Under the pieces are notes generated by a model. The model did not search any database. It was given only the letters and a program-made list of their open reading frames with translations, and was not told the DNA's origin. From NCBI RefSeq assembly GCF_050286925.1, contig NZ_JBFWFX010000001.1, forward strand, positions 186,001-250,000: a stretch of 64,000 bases of DNA, written 5' to 3'. The translations under genes were made by a program, and so were the position numbers. Positions 33,870-41,908 of the stretch are shown here, one piece after another; position 1 is the first letter of the stretch; the number at the start of each line of letters is the position of its first letter. The DNA is from Caloranaerobacter sp050286925 (lineage in GTDB: Bacteria; Bacillota; Clostridia; Tissierellales; Thermohalobacteraceae).

Positions 33870-33939
33870 CATTTTCGGATAATGAAATTACATTCTAGAA
33901 CAATATTTATTTAAAACGGCATTCCAATTTTTGTATAAA
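33870..33939 (+). promoter_or_regulatory. LytTR-box promoter, module D (degenerate)
   Basis: CATTTTCGG (33870-33878) and CATTCTAGA (33891-33899), again 21 bp apart, then TATAAA at 33934-33939. The second box is diverged. No reading frame follows the hairpin. Confidence 0.5.
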
Positions 33940-33984
33940 AGTGTGAAAAGTTAGAGAATCATCTTAACTTTTCACACTTTTTTC
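33940..33984 (+). terminator. Terminator hairpin, module D
   Basis: AGTGTGAAAAGTTA and TAACTTTTCACACT form a perfect 14-bp stem followed by TTTTTTCTTCTT. It may end the agrD transcript or be the product of module D. Confidence 0.8.
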
Positions 33985-34363
33985 TTCTTATTATTCATAG
34001 AAATATTATAGTAATCTTATTAATTATTTGTCAAATGTTGAAGAAGAAACAAAGTAATAAATTCTTTAATTTTCAAAATACTATATTAATTTCCTATTTA
34101 TCTTTATCATGAGAATGTTGTAATTTTTCCTATTTAAGTTTAAACTATTTATAATTGAACTTGCTGACAAAGTAATTTATTTTTATGAAAAATAGACTAA
34201 TAGTGAACTACAGTATCTAATATTTAGATATAAAAAACAGAATATATATGGTTTAAGGATATAATAATTGTGGTAATTATAAGATTGGATTAAGAACAAT
34301 AATACAATTGGGTTAGACTTGAAATATTTTCTTTTTTTTGAGTTTGGTCTTTCTATTCTCAAC

Positions 34364-34392
34364 TTGATAAAAATTAATAAAAGATTTATCAT
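34364..34392 (+). promoter_or_regulatory. Sigma-A-type promoter candidate of the ATP synthase operon
   Basis: TTGATA and TATCAT with a 17-bp spacer, ~77 bp before the first atp gene. Confidence 0.5.
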
Positions 34393-34469
34393 ATTCTGTA
34401 GGAGTATAAATTTGTGTATGTATTATATATAGAAATATTTTTAGAAATAATAAAAAGTGGAGTGGTCGA

Positions 34470-34691
34470 ATGGGGAATAATAAATCAAAAATCCTGCAAA
34501 ATTTAGCTTTAGTCTCACAAATAGGTTTGTCTATGGCACTACCTATTTTAGGAGGTATATATATAGGAAACTTTTTAGATGACAAACTAAATACAGGATT
34601 CATTTTTTTAGGAGTCTTTTCAATACTAGGAATAATTACATCTTTCATAAGTTTATTTAAAATAACGACAAAAGGGACTAAAGGGAAGTGA
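34470..34691 (+). CDS. atpZ: AtpZ/AtpI-family small membrane protein
   Basis: A 73-residue protein with two membrane helices and the family motif GGIYIGNFLDDKLNTG near residue 27. Proteins of this type precede ATP synthase genes in many Firmicutes and are thought to assist c-ring assembly or Mg2+/Ca2+ handling. GGAGTGG ribosome site. It is the first gene of the atp operon and separated by 4 bp from the next. Confidence 0.85.
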   Translation: MGNNKSKILQNLALVSQIGLSMALPILGGIYIGNFLDDKLNTGFIFLGVFSILGIITSFISLFKITTKGTKGK

Positions 34692-34695
34692 TTAT

Positions 34696-35094
34696 TTGAG
34701 CCTGCAAGATAATACGCAATCTAAAATAATAAAGAGAGTATTTATATTAACGATACTTATAATAGGCGTGTTTTTTTTGGTATTTCCTGAACCTAAGCCA
34801 TATATTTATGGAATTATTTTTGGAGCATCAATAAATGTACTTAATTTTAGATTAATGAGCTTGACATTAGAAAAAGCCGTAAAGATGTCTAACAATAAAA
34901 TAATGCCATATGTTGTAGGGAATTACATGATAAGATACTTAATTTACGGCATAGTGTTAACAATTTCAGCAATAGCTGATTATATAAATTTCTATTCTAC
35001 AGTGTTAGGACTTTTTATGGTCAAAATTATTATTATATTCGACACATTTTATGATATTATAAAAGGTAGAAAGACATCAAAAATGCAAAATTAA
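34696..35094 (+). CDS. atpI: ATP synthase subunit I
   Basis: A 132-residue membrane protein with four hydrophobic segments (about 12-30, 35-55, 75-95 and 98-118) in the place and of the size of AtpI. It is an assembly factor and not part of the finished enzyme. TTG start, with AAAGGGAAGTG upstream. Sequence motifs in this family are weak, so the call rests on topology and position directly before atpB. Confidence 0.82.
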   Translation: MSLQDNTQSKIIKRVFILTILIIGVFFLVFPEPKPYIYGIIFGASINVLNFRLMSLTLEKAVKMSNNKIMPYVVGNYMIRYLIYGIVLTISAIADYINFYSTVLGLFMVKIIIIFDTFYDIIKGRKTSKMQN

Positions 35095-35118
35095 TTTTCA
35101 TGAAAGGAGGTCGGAACA

Positions 35119-35790
35119 GTGAAAATAGAAATAGCTTTAACACTTTTTGGAAAGGAAATTTTTATACCCGAAACTATAGTTAATACTTGGATTATAGTAA
35201 TTTTACTATCTATTTTTGCAATATACGTGAACAAAAAGATAAAAAATGCAAAAATAGATGAAAAACCTTCAGGATTACTTAATGTAATAGAATTATTAGT
35301 AGAAGGAGTTCAATCACTAGTTGAAACTACTATGGGTTCTGACAAACTAAAATTTGCTCCTTACATAGGTACACTTGTTTTATATTTACTTGTTTCAAAT
35401 CTTTTTGGATTATTAGGATTTAAACCTCCGACATCAGATTACAATGTAACTTTTGGATTAGCTTTAATTACTTTTGCATTAACACAATATTACGGTTTAA
35501 AATCTAAAGGTTTAGGAGGATACATAAAGGGATTCTTTGAGCCTATGCCTTTCTTATTTCCACTAAATGTTATAGGAGAAATAGCAAACCCTATATCATT
35601 ATCATTCCGTCTTTTTGGTAATATTTTAAGTGGTGTGATAATCATGGGGCTTATATATGGTGCATTAGGTTATTTTTCAGTATTTATAACACCTGTATTC
35701 CATGCATATTTTGACGTTTTTGCAGGTGTAATACAGACATTTATATTTGTAATGCTTACTATGGTATTTATTTCAATGGCAATGGAGTAA
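35119..35790 (+). CDS. atpB: F-type ATP synthase subunit a
   Basis: A 223-residue membrane protein with about five helices. The essential Arg is in SLSFRLFGNILSG near residue 160, and the C-terminal helix motif with VIQTFIFVMLT is present. It forms the ion half-channels at the edge of the c ring. GTG start with AAAGGAGG. The coupling ion is probably Na+, judged from subunit c. Confidence 0.94.
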   Translation: MKIEIALTLFGKEIFIPETIVNTWIIVILLSIFAIYVNKKIKNAKIDEKPSGLLNVIELLVEGVQSLVETTMGSDKLKFAPYIGTLVLYLLVSNLFGLLGFKPPTSDYNVTFGLALITFALTQYYGLKSKGLGGYIKGFFEPMPFLFPLNVIGEIANPISLSFRLFGNILSGVIIMGLIYGALGYFSVFITPVFHAYFDVFAGVIQTFIFVMLTMVFISMAME

Positions 35791-35859
35791 AGTTAATTCC
35801 GGACCTAGTGTCCGTCAAATATAATTACAGTATGTAAACCTTGAAAGGAGGGGAATTAC

Positions 35860-36126
35860 ATGCCAACAATAGATCCAAAAGCATTTATACTTGGATGTTC
35901 AGCTATAGGTGCTGGTTTAGCTATGATAGCTGGTATTGGTCCTGGAATAGGACAGGGTTATGCTGCAGGTAAAGCTGCAGAAGCTGTTGGAAGGCAACCA
36001 GAAGCACAAGGTGATATCATAAGAACAATGATCCTTGGTCAAGCAGTTGCAGAAACAACAGGTATATATGGTCTTGTTATTGCTATAATATTATTATTTG
36101 TAAGACCATTACTTGGAGCCCTTTAA
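35860..36126 (+). CDS. atpE: F-type ATP synthase subunit c with Na+-type ligand pattern
   Basis: An 88-residue hairpin of two helices with the loop motif RQPEAQGD. The ion site matches the Na+ c-subunit of Ilyobacter tartaricus position for position: Gln32, Val63, Glu65, Thr67 and Tyr70, with Thr in place of Ser at 66. Proton-type c subunits lack Gln32 and the S/T-T pair. AAAGGAGGGG ribosome site for high expression; a small hairpin (CGGAC-GTCCG near 35810) lies upstream and a larger stem-loop downstream. Confidence 0.95.
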   Translation: MPTIDPKAFILGCSAIGAGLAMIAGIGPGIGQGYAAGKAAEAVGRQPEAQGDIIRTMILGQAVAETTGIYGLVIAIILLFVRPLLGAL

Positions 36127-36137
36127 TATACCTACAT

Positions 36138-36165
36138 AAGAGGTGGGTATTTTCGCCCATCTCTT
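36138..36165 (+). promoter_or_regulatory. Intercistronic stem-loop between atpE and atpF
   Basis: AAGAGGTGGG and CCCATCTCTT pair around TATTTTCG. It could protect the 3' end of the atpE segment or partly terminate, favouring subunit c, which is needed in many copies. Confidence 0.55.
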
Positions 36166-36254
36166 GTTTCTGTATTAAATTGGAAGTTAATGGGAGAACC
36201 ATTTAGATATAGAATAGGTACAACGGCTAACAACAGCGAAAGGAGGATTTATAA

Positions 36255-36767
36255 ATGTCAATAGATGTAAGAGTTATTCCAGAGCTTAGTTCTTTGGTAA
36301 TGCAGATAATAGCAACAATTGTTCTATTCTTAGTACTAAGACATTTCTTATTCAAGCCAGTTACTGAATTTTTAAATGCTAGAAAAGAAAAAATAGCAAG
36401 TGATCTATTAGCTGCAAATAAAAATAAGGAAGAAGCTCAAAACTTAAAAAGAGAATATGAAATGAAGATTGAAGCATCTAAAAAAGAAGCTCAAGAAATT
36501 ATAGAGGCTGCTAGACGCAGAGGTGAAGAAGTAAGAGAAGAAATAATAAAGGAAGCTAAGAAAGAAGCAGAGGCTATAATTGAGAAAGCTAGAAAAGAAA
36601 TAGAGAGAGAAAGAGAAAAAGCAGTAGAAGAGTTAAAAGAAGAAGTTGTTACAATAGCTATGTTAGCTGCTTCAAAAGTTATAGATAAAAACTTAGATGC
36701 TAAAGCTCATAAAGAGATTATAAATAAGTTTATAAACGAGGTAGGGGAAGCTAAATGGCAAAATTAA
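36255..36767 (+). CDS. atpF: F-type ATP synthase subunit b
   Basis: A 170-residue protein: one N-terminal membrane helix (about residues 12-30), then a long charged coiled coil forming the peripheral stalk. AAAGGAGG ribosome site. It overlaps atpH by 13 bases. Standard length. Confidence 0.94.
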   Translation: MSIDVRVIPELSSLVMQIIATIVLFLVLRHFLFKPVTEFLNARKEKIASDLLAANKNKEEAQNLKREYEMKIEASKKEAQEIIEAARRRGEEVREEIIKEAKKEAEAIIEKARKEIEREREKAVEELKEEVVTIAMLAASKVIDKNLDAKAHKEIINKFINEVGEAKWQN

Positions 36768-37321
36768 TAGGAAAAACTTATGCCCAAGCTCTATTTGAAG
36801 TAGCTGAAGAGGTAGATAAAATACAGCAATTTAAAGAAGAGCTAAATTCAATATATGAAATATTTGATAAAGAAAAAGAGTTTAAAATAATATTTGAGCA
36901 CCCTAAGTTATCTAAAAATGAAAAGAAGGATATCATAAATTCAGTATTTAAAGGTAGAGTAGCCCAGGAAATATTAAATCTAATATATATTGTAATAGAT
37001 AAAGGAAGAGAAAAATATCTAATGGATATAATAGAAGAATACATAGAACTATCAAATGAAAAACAAGGCATAATCGAAGCACAAGCTATAACAGCAGTTC
37101 CTTTAGATGAAGAAGAAAAATTAAGACTTCAAAATAAATTATCTGAAAAGTTGGGCAAAACTGTTATTCTTGAAAATATTGTTGATGAAGGCATTATAGG
37201 TGGAGTGCTTGTTAAAATTCAAGATAAAATAATAGATGCAAGTATAAAAGGGCAATTAGATAGAATTCAAAAGAATCTTAAAGATATAAGAGTAACTAAG
37301 ATAGGGGTGAGCAAAAAATGA
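36755..37321 (+). CDS. atpH: F-type ATP synthase subunit delta
   Basis: A 188-residue soluble subunit linking the b stalk to F1. Starts MAKLIGKTYAQALFEVAEE, typical of delta, and has the C-terminal motif DEGIIGGVLVKIQDKIIDASIKGQL. Its stop overlaps the atpA start by 4 bases (ATGA). Confidence 0.93.
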   Translation: MAKLIGKTYAQALFEVAEEVDKIQQFKEELNSIYEIFDKEKEFKIIFEHPKLSKNEKKDIINSVFKGRVAQEILNLIYIVIDKGREKYLMDIIEEYIELSNEKQGIIEAQAITAVPLDEEEKLRLQNKLSEKLGKTVILENIVDEGIIGGVLVKIQDKIIDASIKGQLDRIQKNLKDIRVTKIGVSKK

Positions 37322-38838
37322 ATCTAAGACCTGAAGAAATCAGTTCAATTATTAAAGAGCAGATTAAAAGATATGAAAACAAACTAGATGTAGTAGATGT
37401 AGGTACAGTTATACAGGTTGGTGACGGTATTGCAAGAATACATGGTTTAGAAAAATGTATGGCTGGTGAGCTTTTAGAGTTTCCAGGTGAAGTTTATGGT
37501 ATGGCTCTAAACTTAGAAGAAGATAATGTTGGTTGCGTTTTATTAGGTTCAGATGAAAATATAAAAGAAGGGGATATAGTTAAGAGAACAGGAAGAATAG
37601 TTGAAGTTCCAGTTGGAGAGGCACTTATAGGTAGGGTAGTAAATGCTCTAGGTCAGCCGATAGATGGAAAAGGTCCAATTAAAACTGAAAAGTATAGACC
37701 AATTGAGTCAAGAGCGCCAGGAGTAATTGAGAGAAAATCCGTTTCAGTTCCACTGCAAACTGGTATAAAAGCTATTGACTCAATGATACCAATCGGTAGA
37801 GGTCAGAGGGAGTTAATCATAGGAGATAGACAGACTGGTAAGACTGCGATTGCAATAGATACTATATTAAACCAAAAAGGTCAAGATGTTATTTGTATAT
37901 ATGTTGCGATAGGACAGAAGAAATCAACTGTAGCTAAAATAGTTGAAACTTTAGAAAAAAGAGGAGCTATGGAGTATTCAATAGTAGTATCAGCTTCAGC
38001 TAGTGAAATGGCACCACTTCAATATATAGCTCCATATGCTGGTTGTGCTATGGCTGAAGAATTCATGTATCAAGGTAAAGACGTACTTATAATATATGAC
38101 GATTTGTCAAAGCATGCTGTTGCATATCGTGCTATGTCACTACTTCTTCGTAGACCGCCAGGACGTGAAGCATATCCTGGAGACGTATTCTATTTACATT
38201 CAAGACTTTTAGAACGTGCAGCTAGATTAGATGAAGCATATGGTGGAGGTTCTATAACAGCACTTCCAATAATCGAAACACTAGCAGGAGATATTTCTGC
38301 TTATATACCAACAAACGTAATATCAATAACAGACGGTCAGATATTCCTTGAGTCAGAGTTATTCTTCTCAGGGCAAAGACCAGCAGTAAATGCGGGACTT
38401 TCAGTATCTCGTGTTGGTGGTGCTGCGCAGATAAAGGCTATGAAGAAGGTAGCAGGTACATTAAAGCTTGAATTAGCACAGTATAGAGAATTAGCAGCGT
38501 TCGCACAGTTTGGTTCAGAGCTTGATAAAGAAACTCAGGCAAGACTTGCTCAAGGTCAAAGAATAATGGAAATATTAAAGCAGCCACAATATGCTCCAGT
38601 TAAAGTAGAGCATCAAGTTATGATTATATATGCGGTTACTAAGAAATACTTAACAGATATTCCACTAGATAAAATAAAAGATTTTGAAAAAGAGTTCTTA
38701 AACTTTATGGATAATAACTACCCAGAAGTAGGTAAGAGCATAGTAGAAACAGGTGAATTATCAGAAGAAATGGAAGAAAGATTAAAGAGTGCTATAGAAG
38801 AATTCAAAAAGAATTTTAAGCAGGAGCACAATATTTAG
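37318..38838 (+). CDS. atpA: F-type ATP synthase subunit alpha
   Basis: A 506-residue protein with P-loop GDRQTGKT near residue 170, the motif PAVNAGLSVSRVGGAAQ with the conserved arginine near 375, and the usual N-terminal beta barrel. It forms the non-catalytic nucleotide sites of F1. GGGGTGAGC ribosome site within atpH. A 146-bp gap with a perfect palindrome separates it from atpG. Confidence 0.97.
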   Translation: MNLRPEEISSIIKEQIKRYENKLDVVDVGTVIQVGDGIARIHGLEKCMAGELLEFPGEVYGMALNLEEDNVGCVLLGSDENIKEGDIVKRTGRIVEVPVGEALIGRVVNALGQPIDGKGPIKTEKYRPIESRAPGVIERKSVSVPLQTGIKAIDSMIPIGRGQRELIIGDRQTGKTAIAIDTILNQKGQDVICIYVAIGQKKSTVAKIVETLEKRGAMEYSIVVSASASEMAPLQYIAPYAGCAMAEEFMYQGKDVLIIYDDLSKHAVAYRAMSLLLRRPPGREAYPGDVFYLHSRLLERAARLDEAYGGGSITALPIIETLAGDISAYIPTNVISITDGQIFLESELFFSGQRPAVNAGLSVSRVGGAAQIKAMKKVAGTLKLELAQYRELAAFAQFGSELDKETQARLAQGQRIMEILKQPQYAPVKVEHQVMIIYAVTKKYLTDIPLDKIKDFEKEFLNFMDNNYPEVGKSIVETGELSEEMEERLKSAIEEFKKNFKQEHNI

Positions 38839-38886
38839 GTAGATTGTTCGCTGCTGATTTTTGTTAGATAATTGATGGGTTAGTTT

Positions 38887-38912
38887 GTAGCGGAGAATTA
38901 ATTCTCCGCTAC
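38887..38912. repeat. Dispersed palindrome with AATTAATT core, copy 2
   Basis: A perfect 26-bp palindrome (left arm GTAGCGGAGAATT) between atpA and atpG. Other copies are at 9569-9594, 42834-42850 and 44455-44480. Confidence 0.8.
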
Positions 38913-38984
38913 AAGGATACTATTGGTTGATGAATGATAAATACCATGAAGGATTGATATGTGCTCAAGACGGGAGGTGAAAAC

Positions 38985-39845
38985 ATGGCCCAAGCAGGAA
39001 TGCGAGATATAAAAAGAAGAATTAGAAGCGTAAGTAATACAAAGCAGATTACAAAGGCTATGGAACTTGTATCTTCGGCAAAGTTAAGGAGAGCCAGAGA
39101 AAAATTAGAAAAAACAAGGCCTTACTATAATACTATAGTAAGGAGTATAAAAGATATATTAACTTCAACTTCAGGTATAAGGCATCCATTTTTGGAAAAA
39201 AGAGAAGTTAAAAAGGCAGCTTATATAGTTATAACAGCAGATAGAGGTCTATGTGGCGGATATAATAATAATGTAATTAAATTGACTGAGGAGAATATAA
39301 AAGATAAAGAAAAAGCGGTAATAATAGCAGTAGGACAAAAAGGTAGAGACTTTTTTAGAAAAAGGGGATATAATCTAGTAGGAGAGTTTGTGCATATTTC
39401 AGAAAACCCGAAGTATTCTCATGCTAGAGAAATCGGAGATATAGTTATAAATTTATATAAAATGAGAGAAATAGACGAAGTAAATATAGTTTACACACAA
39501 TTCGAAAGTACTATTTCACAAGTGACTAAAATAATGAAACTTCTTCCAGCAGAGAATGTAGTAGAAAAAGAAGGCAGAAAAAAGACAACTTTAGTAGAAT
39601 ACGAACCATCTCCTGAAGAAGTATTAGATTATTTAATACCAAAATATATACACAGTGTAATATATGGAGCAATGATAGAAGCATCAGCGAGTGAACAGGC
39701 AGCAAGAAGAAATGCAATGGAATCGGCTACAGATAATGCACAGGAGATGATAGAAAACTTAAAGTTAAGTTACAACAGAGCGCGTCAGGCATCAATAACT
39801 CAGGAAATAGCAGAAATTGTTGGTGGCGCAGAAGCGCTTAAATAA
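38985..39845 (+). CDS. atpG: F-type ATP synthase subunit gamma
   Basis: A 286-residue central-stalk subunit: N-terminal MRDIKRRIRSVSNTKQITKAMELV, ITADRGLCGGYNNN near residue 80 and C-terminal helix ARQASITQEIAEIVGGAEAL. ATG 38985 with GGGAGGTGA is preferred to the upstream TTG at 38961. Confidence 0.95.
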   Translation: MAQAGMRDIKRRIRSVSNTKQITKAMELVSSAKLRRAREKLEKTRPYYNTIVRSIKDILTSTSGIRHPFLEKREVKKAAYIVITADRGLCGGYNNNVIKLTEENIKDKEKAVIIAVGQKGRDFFRKRGYNLVGEFVHISENPKYSHAREIGDIVINLYKMREIDEVNIVYTQFESTISQVTKIMKLLPAENVVEKEGRKKTTLVEYEPSPEEVLDYLIPKYIHSVIYGAMIEASASEQAARRNAMESATDNAQEMIENLKLSYNRARQASITQEIAEIVGGAEALK

Positions 39846-39914
39846 TTTAGGTACTAGATACTTTCTATTAACAAGAAAGATTCACTTTTAAGATAAAAGA
39901 AAGGATGTGAAAAA

Positions 39915-41312
39915 ATGGCTGGAAAAAATACAGGTAAATTAGTACAGATAATTGGTCCTGTTGTAGATATAAGATTTAGTGAAGATAACCTTCCTAAATT
40001 ATTAAATGCTATAGTTATTGAAGGTAATGGAAAAAAAGTTATAGCAGAAGTTGCACAGCATATAGGAAACGATACAGTAAGATGTATCGCGATGTCTTCA
40101 ACAGACGGACTTGTTAGAGGAATGGAAGCTGTGGATACAGGTAAACCTATCACAGTACCAGTAGGAAGAGCTACATTAGGAAGAATATTTAACGTATTAG
40201 GTGAACCAATAGATGAACAGGGAGAGGTTAATGCAACTGAATATGCACCTATCCACAGAGAAGCTCCATCTTTTGAAGAGCAAGAAACAGCAACAGAAAT
40301 ATTTGAAACAGGAATAAAGGTTATAGACCTTATAGCGCCATATGCGAAGGGTGGTAAAATAGGTCTATTCGGAGGAGCAGGAGTTGGAAAAACAGTTCTT
40401 ATCCAGGAATTGATTAACAATATAGCAACAGAGCATGGTGGATTATCAGTATTTGCGGGTGTTGGAGAGAGAACAAGAGAAGGTAATGACCTTTACTACG
40501 AAATGAAAGAATCAGGCGTTTTAGATAAAACAACTCTAGTATTCGGACAGATGAATGAGCCACCAGGAGCAAGAATGCGTGTTGCATTAACAGGATTAAC
40601 TATGGCAGAACACTTTAGAGATAAAGAAGGCCAAGACGTATTGTTATTTATAGACAATATATTCAGATTTACACAAGCAGGTTCAGAGGTTTCAGCATTA
40701 CTTGGACGTATGCCTAGTGCCGTTGGATATCAACCTACATTAGCAACAGAGATGGGACAGCTGCAAGAAAGAATTACATCAACTAAAAAAGGTTCTATAA
40801 CATCAGTACAGGCAGTATACGTTCCAGCGGACGACTTGACAGACCCTGCACCAGCAACAACATTCGCACACTTAGATGCTACTACAGTTCTTTCGCGTCA
40901 AATAGCAGAGCTTGGTATTTATCCTGCAGTTGACCCATTGGATTCAACATCTAGAATACTAGACCCTGCTATTATAGGGGAAGAACACTACAGAGTAGCA
41001 CGTGGAGTACAAGAGGTACTTCAAAGATATAAAGAATTACAAGATATAATAGCTATTCTTGGTATGGATGAACTTTCAGAAGAAGATAAATTAATAGTTG
41101 CTCGTGCAAGAAAAATTCAAAGATTCTTATCACAGCCTTTCCACGTTGCAGAGCAGTTTACGGGTCTACCAGGTAAGTATGTACCTATAAAGGAAACTGT
41201 AAGAGGGTTTAAAGAAATATTAGAAGGTAAGCACGACGACCTTCCAGAGCAAGCCTTCTACATGGTAGGTACAATAGACGAAGCAGTTGAAAAGGCTAAG
41301 AGCATGAGATAA
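39915..41312 (+). CDS. atpD: F-type ATP synthase subunit beta
   Basis: A 465-residue catalytic subunit with P-loop GGAGVGKT near residue 156, catalytic Glu in GVGERTREGNDLY, Walker B DVLLFIDNIFRF and the DELSEED motif (MDELSEEDK) near 390 that couples to gamma. AAAGGATGTG ribosome site. Confidence 0.97.
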   Translation: MAGKNTGKLVQIIGPVVDIRFSEDNLPKLLNAIVIEGNGKKVIAEVAQHIGNDTVRCIAMSSTDGLVRGMEAVDTGKPITVPVGRATLGRIFNVLGEPIDEQGEVNATEYAPIHREAPSFEEQETATEIFETGIKVIDLIAPYAKGGKIGLFGGAGVGKTVLIQELINNIATEHGGLSVFAGVGERTREGNDLYYEMKESGVLDKTTLVFGQMNEPPGARMRVALTGLTMAEHFRDKEGQDVLLFIDNIFRFTQAGSEVSALLGRMPSAVGYQPTLATEMGQLQERITSTKKGSITSVQAVYVPADDLTDPAPATTFAHLDATTVLSRQIAELGIYPAVDPLDSTSRILDPAIIGEEHYRVARGVQEVLQRYKELQDIIAILGMDELSEEDKLIVARARKIQRFLSQPFHVAEQFTGLPGKYVPIKETVRGFKEILEGKHDDLPEQAFYMVGTIDEAVEKAKSMR

Positions 41313-41336
41313 GGCTTTAAAAGCGAGGTGGAGAAA

Positions 41337-41738
41337 ATGTCACAATTCACCCTAGAAATAGTGACTCCGGATAGAAAGTTTTTTGAAGATGAAGTAGAAA
41401 TGGTAATCGTAAGAGGGATAGAGGGAGATATAGGTATACTTAAAAATCATACTCCTATGGTTACACCTTTATCAATTGGAAAGATAAGAATAAAGAAAAA
41501 TGGAAAAATTAAAGAAGCAGCTATAGCAGGAGGATATGTAGAAATTACAAAAGATAAGACAACCATTATAACAGATGCTGCTGAGTGGCCAGAAGAAATA
41601 GATGTAAAAAGAGCAGAAGAAGCTAAAAAAAGAGCGGAGCAAAGACTTAAAAGTGGTAAAGGTGAAATAGATATTGTTAGAGCTCAGATAGCACTTAGAA
41701 AAGCATTAAATAGATTAGAAGTAGCTAAGAAGAAATAA
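41337..41738 (+). CDS. atpC: F-type ATP synthase subunit epsilon
   Basis: A 133-residue protein with an N-terminal beta sandwich (FTLEIVTPDRKFFEDEVEMV, GDIGILKNHTPMVTPL) and C-terminal helix pair (EEAKKRAEQRL). It regulates F1. ATG 41337 follows GAGGTGGAG; the in-frame GTG at 41328 is part of that site. It ends the operon before a strong terminator. Confidence 0.95.
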   Translation: MSQFTLEIVTPDRKFFEDEVEMVIVRGIEGDIGILKNHTPMVTPLSIGKIRIKKNGKIKEAAIAGGYVEITKDKTTIITDAAEWPEEIDVKRAEEAKKRAEQRLKSGKGEIDIVRAQIALRKALNRLEVAKKK

Positions 41739-41768
41739 GGTCAGGATTATTCCTGACCTATTTTTTTT
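41739..41768 (+). terminator. Terminator of the ATP synthase operon
   Basis: GGTCAGGA and TCCTGACC form a stem with a short loop, followed by TATTTTTTTT. Confidence 0.92.
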
Positions 41769-41814
41769 ACAAAAAAGTGTATAAATTCTATCCCTCCTGT
41801 CAAAACTTTTAATA

Positions 41815-41900
41815 GAGGAAAGGGCGATAAGATAAAAATGTTTTTGTCCCCCTTTACATTTTTATCTGGTTCGTTCTTTCCTCAAATCTTTGAGGGAGGG
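41815..41900 (+). promoter_or_regulatory. Structured leader of the ywmB-like gene with two exclusive hairpins
   Basis: GAGGAAAG (41815-41822) and GATAAAAATG (41831-41840) pair with CATTTTTATC and CTTTCCTC (41876-41883). The last bases of that arm, CCTC (41880-41883), also start a second hairpin, CCTCAA with TTGAGG (41890-41895), that touches the ribosome site GAGGGAGGG. The two folds cannot coexist, which suggests a switch. No known riboswitch class was recognised. Confidence 0.4.
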
Positions 41901-41908
41901 AAAGAAAA

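Larger units (their letters stand above)
33798..34469. other. Intergenic region between agrD and the atp operon
   Basis: About 670 bp of AT-rich DNA holding LytTR module D (33870-33939), its hairpin (33940-33984) and the probable atp promoter (34364-34392). No gene was found; short open frames lack ribosome sites or any AgrD-like Cys core. Confidence 0.55.
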
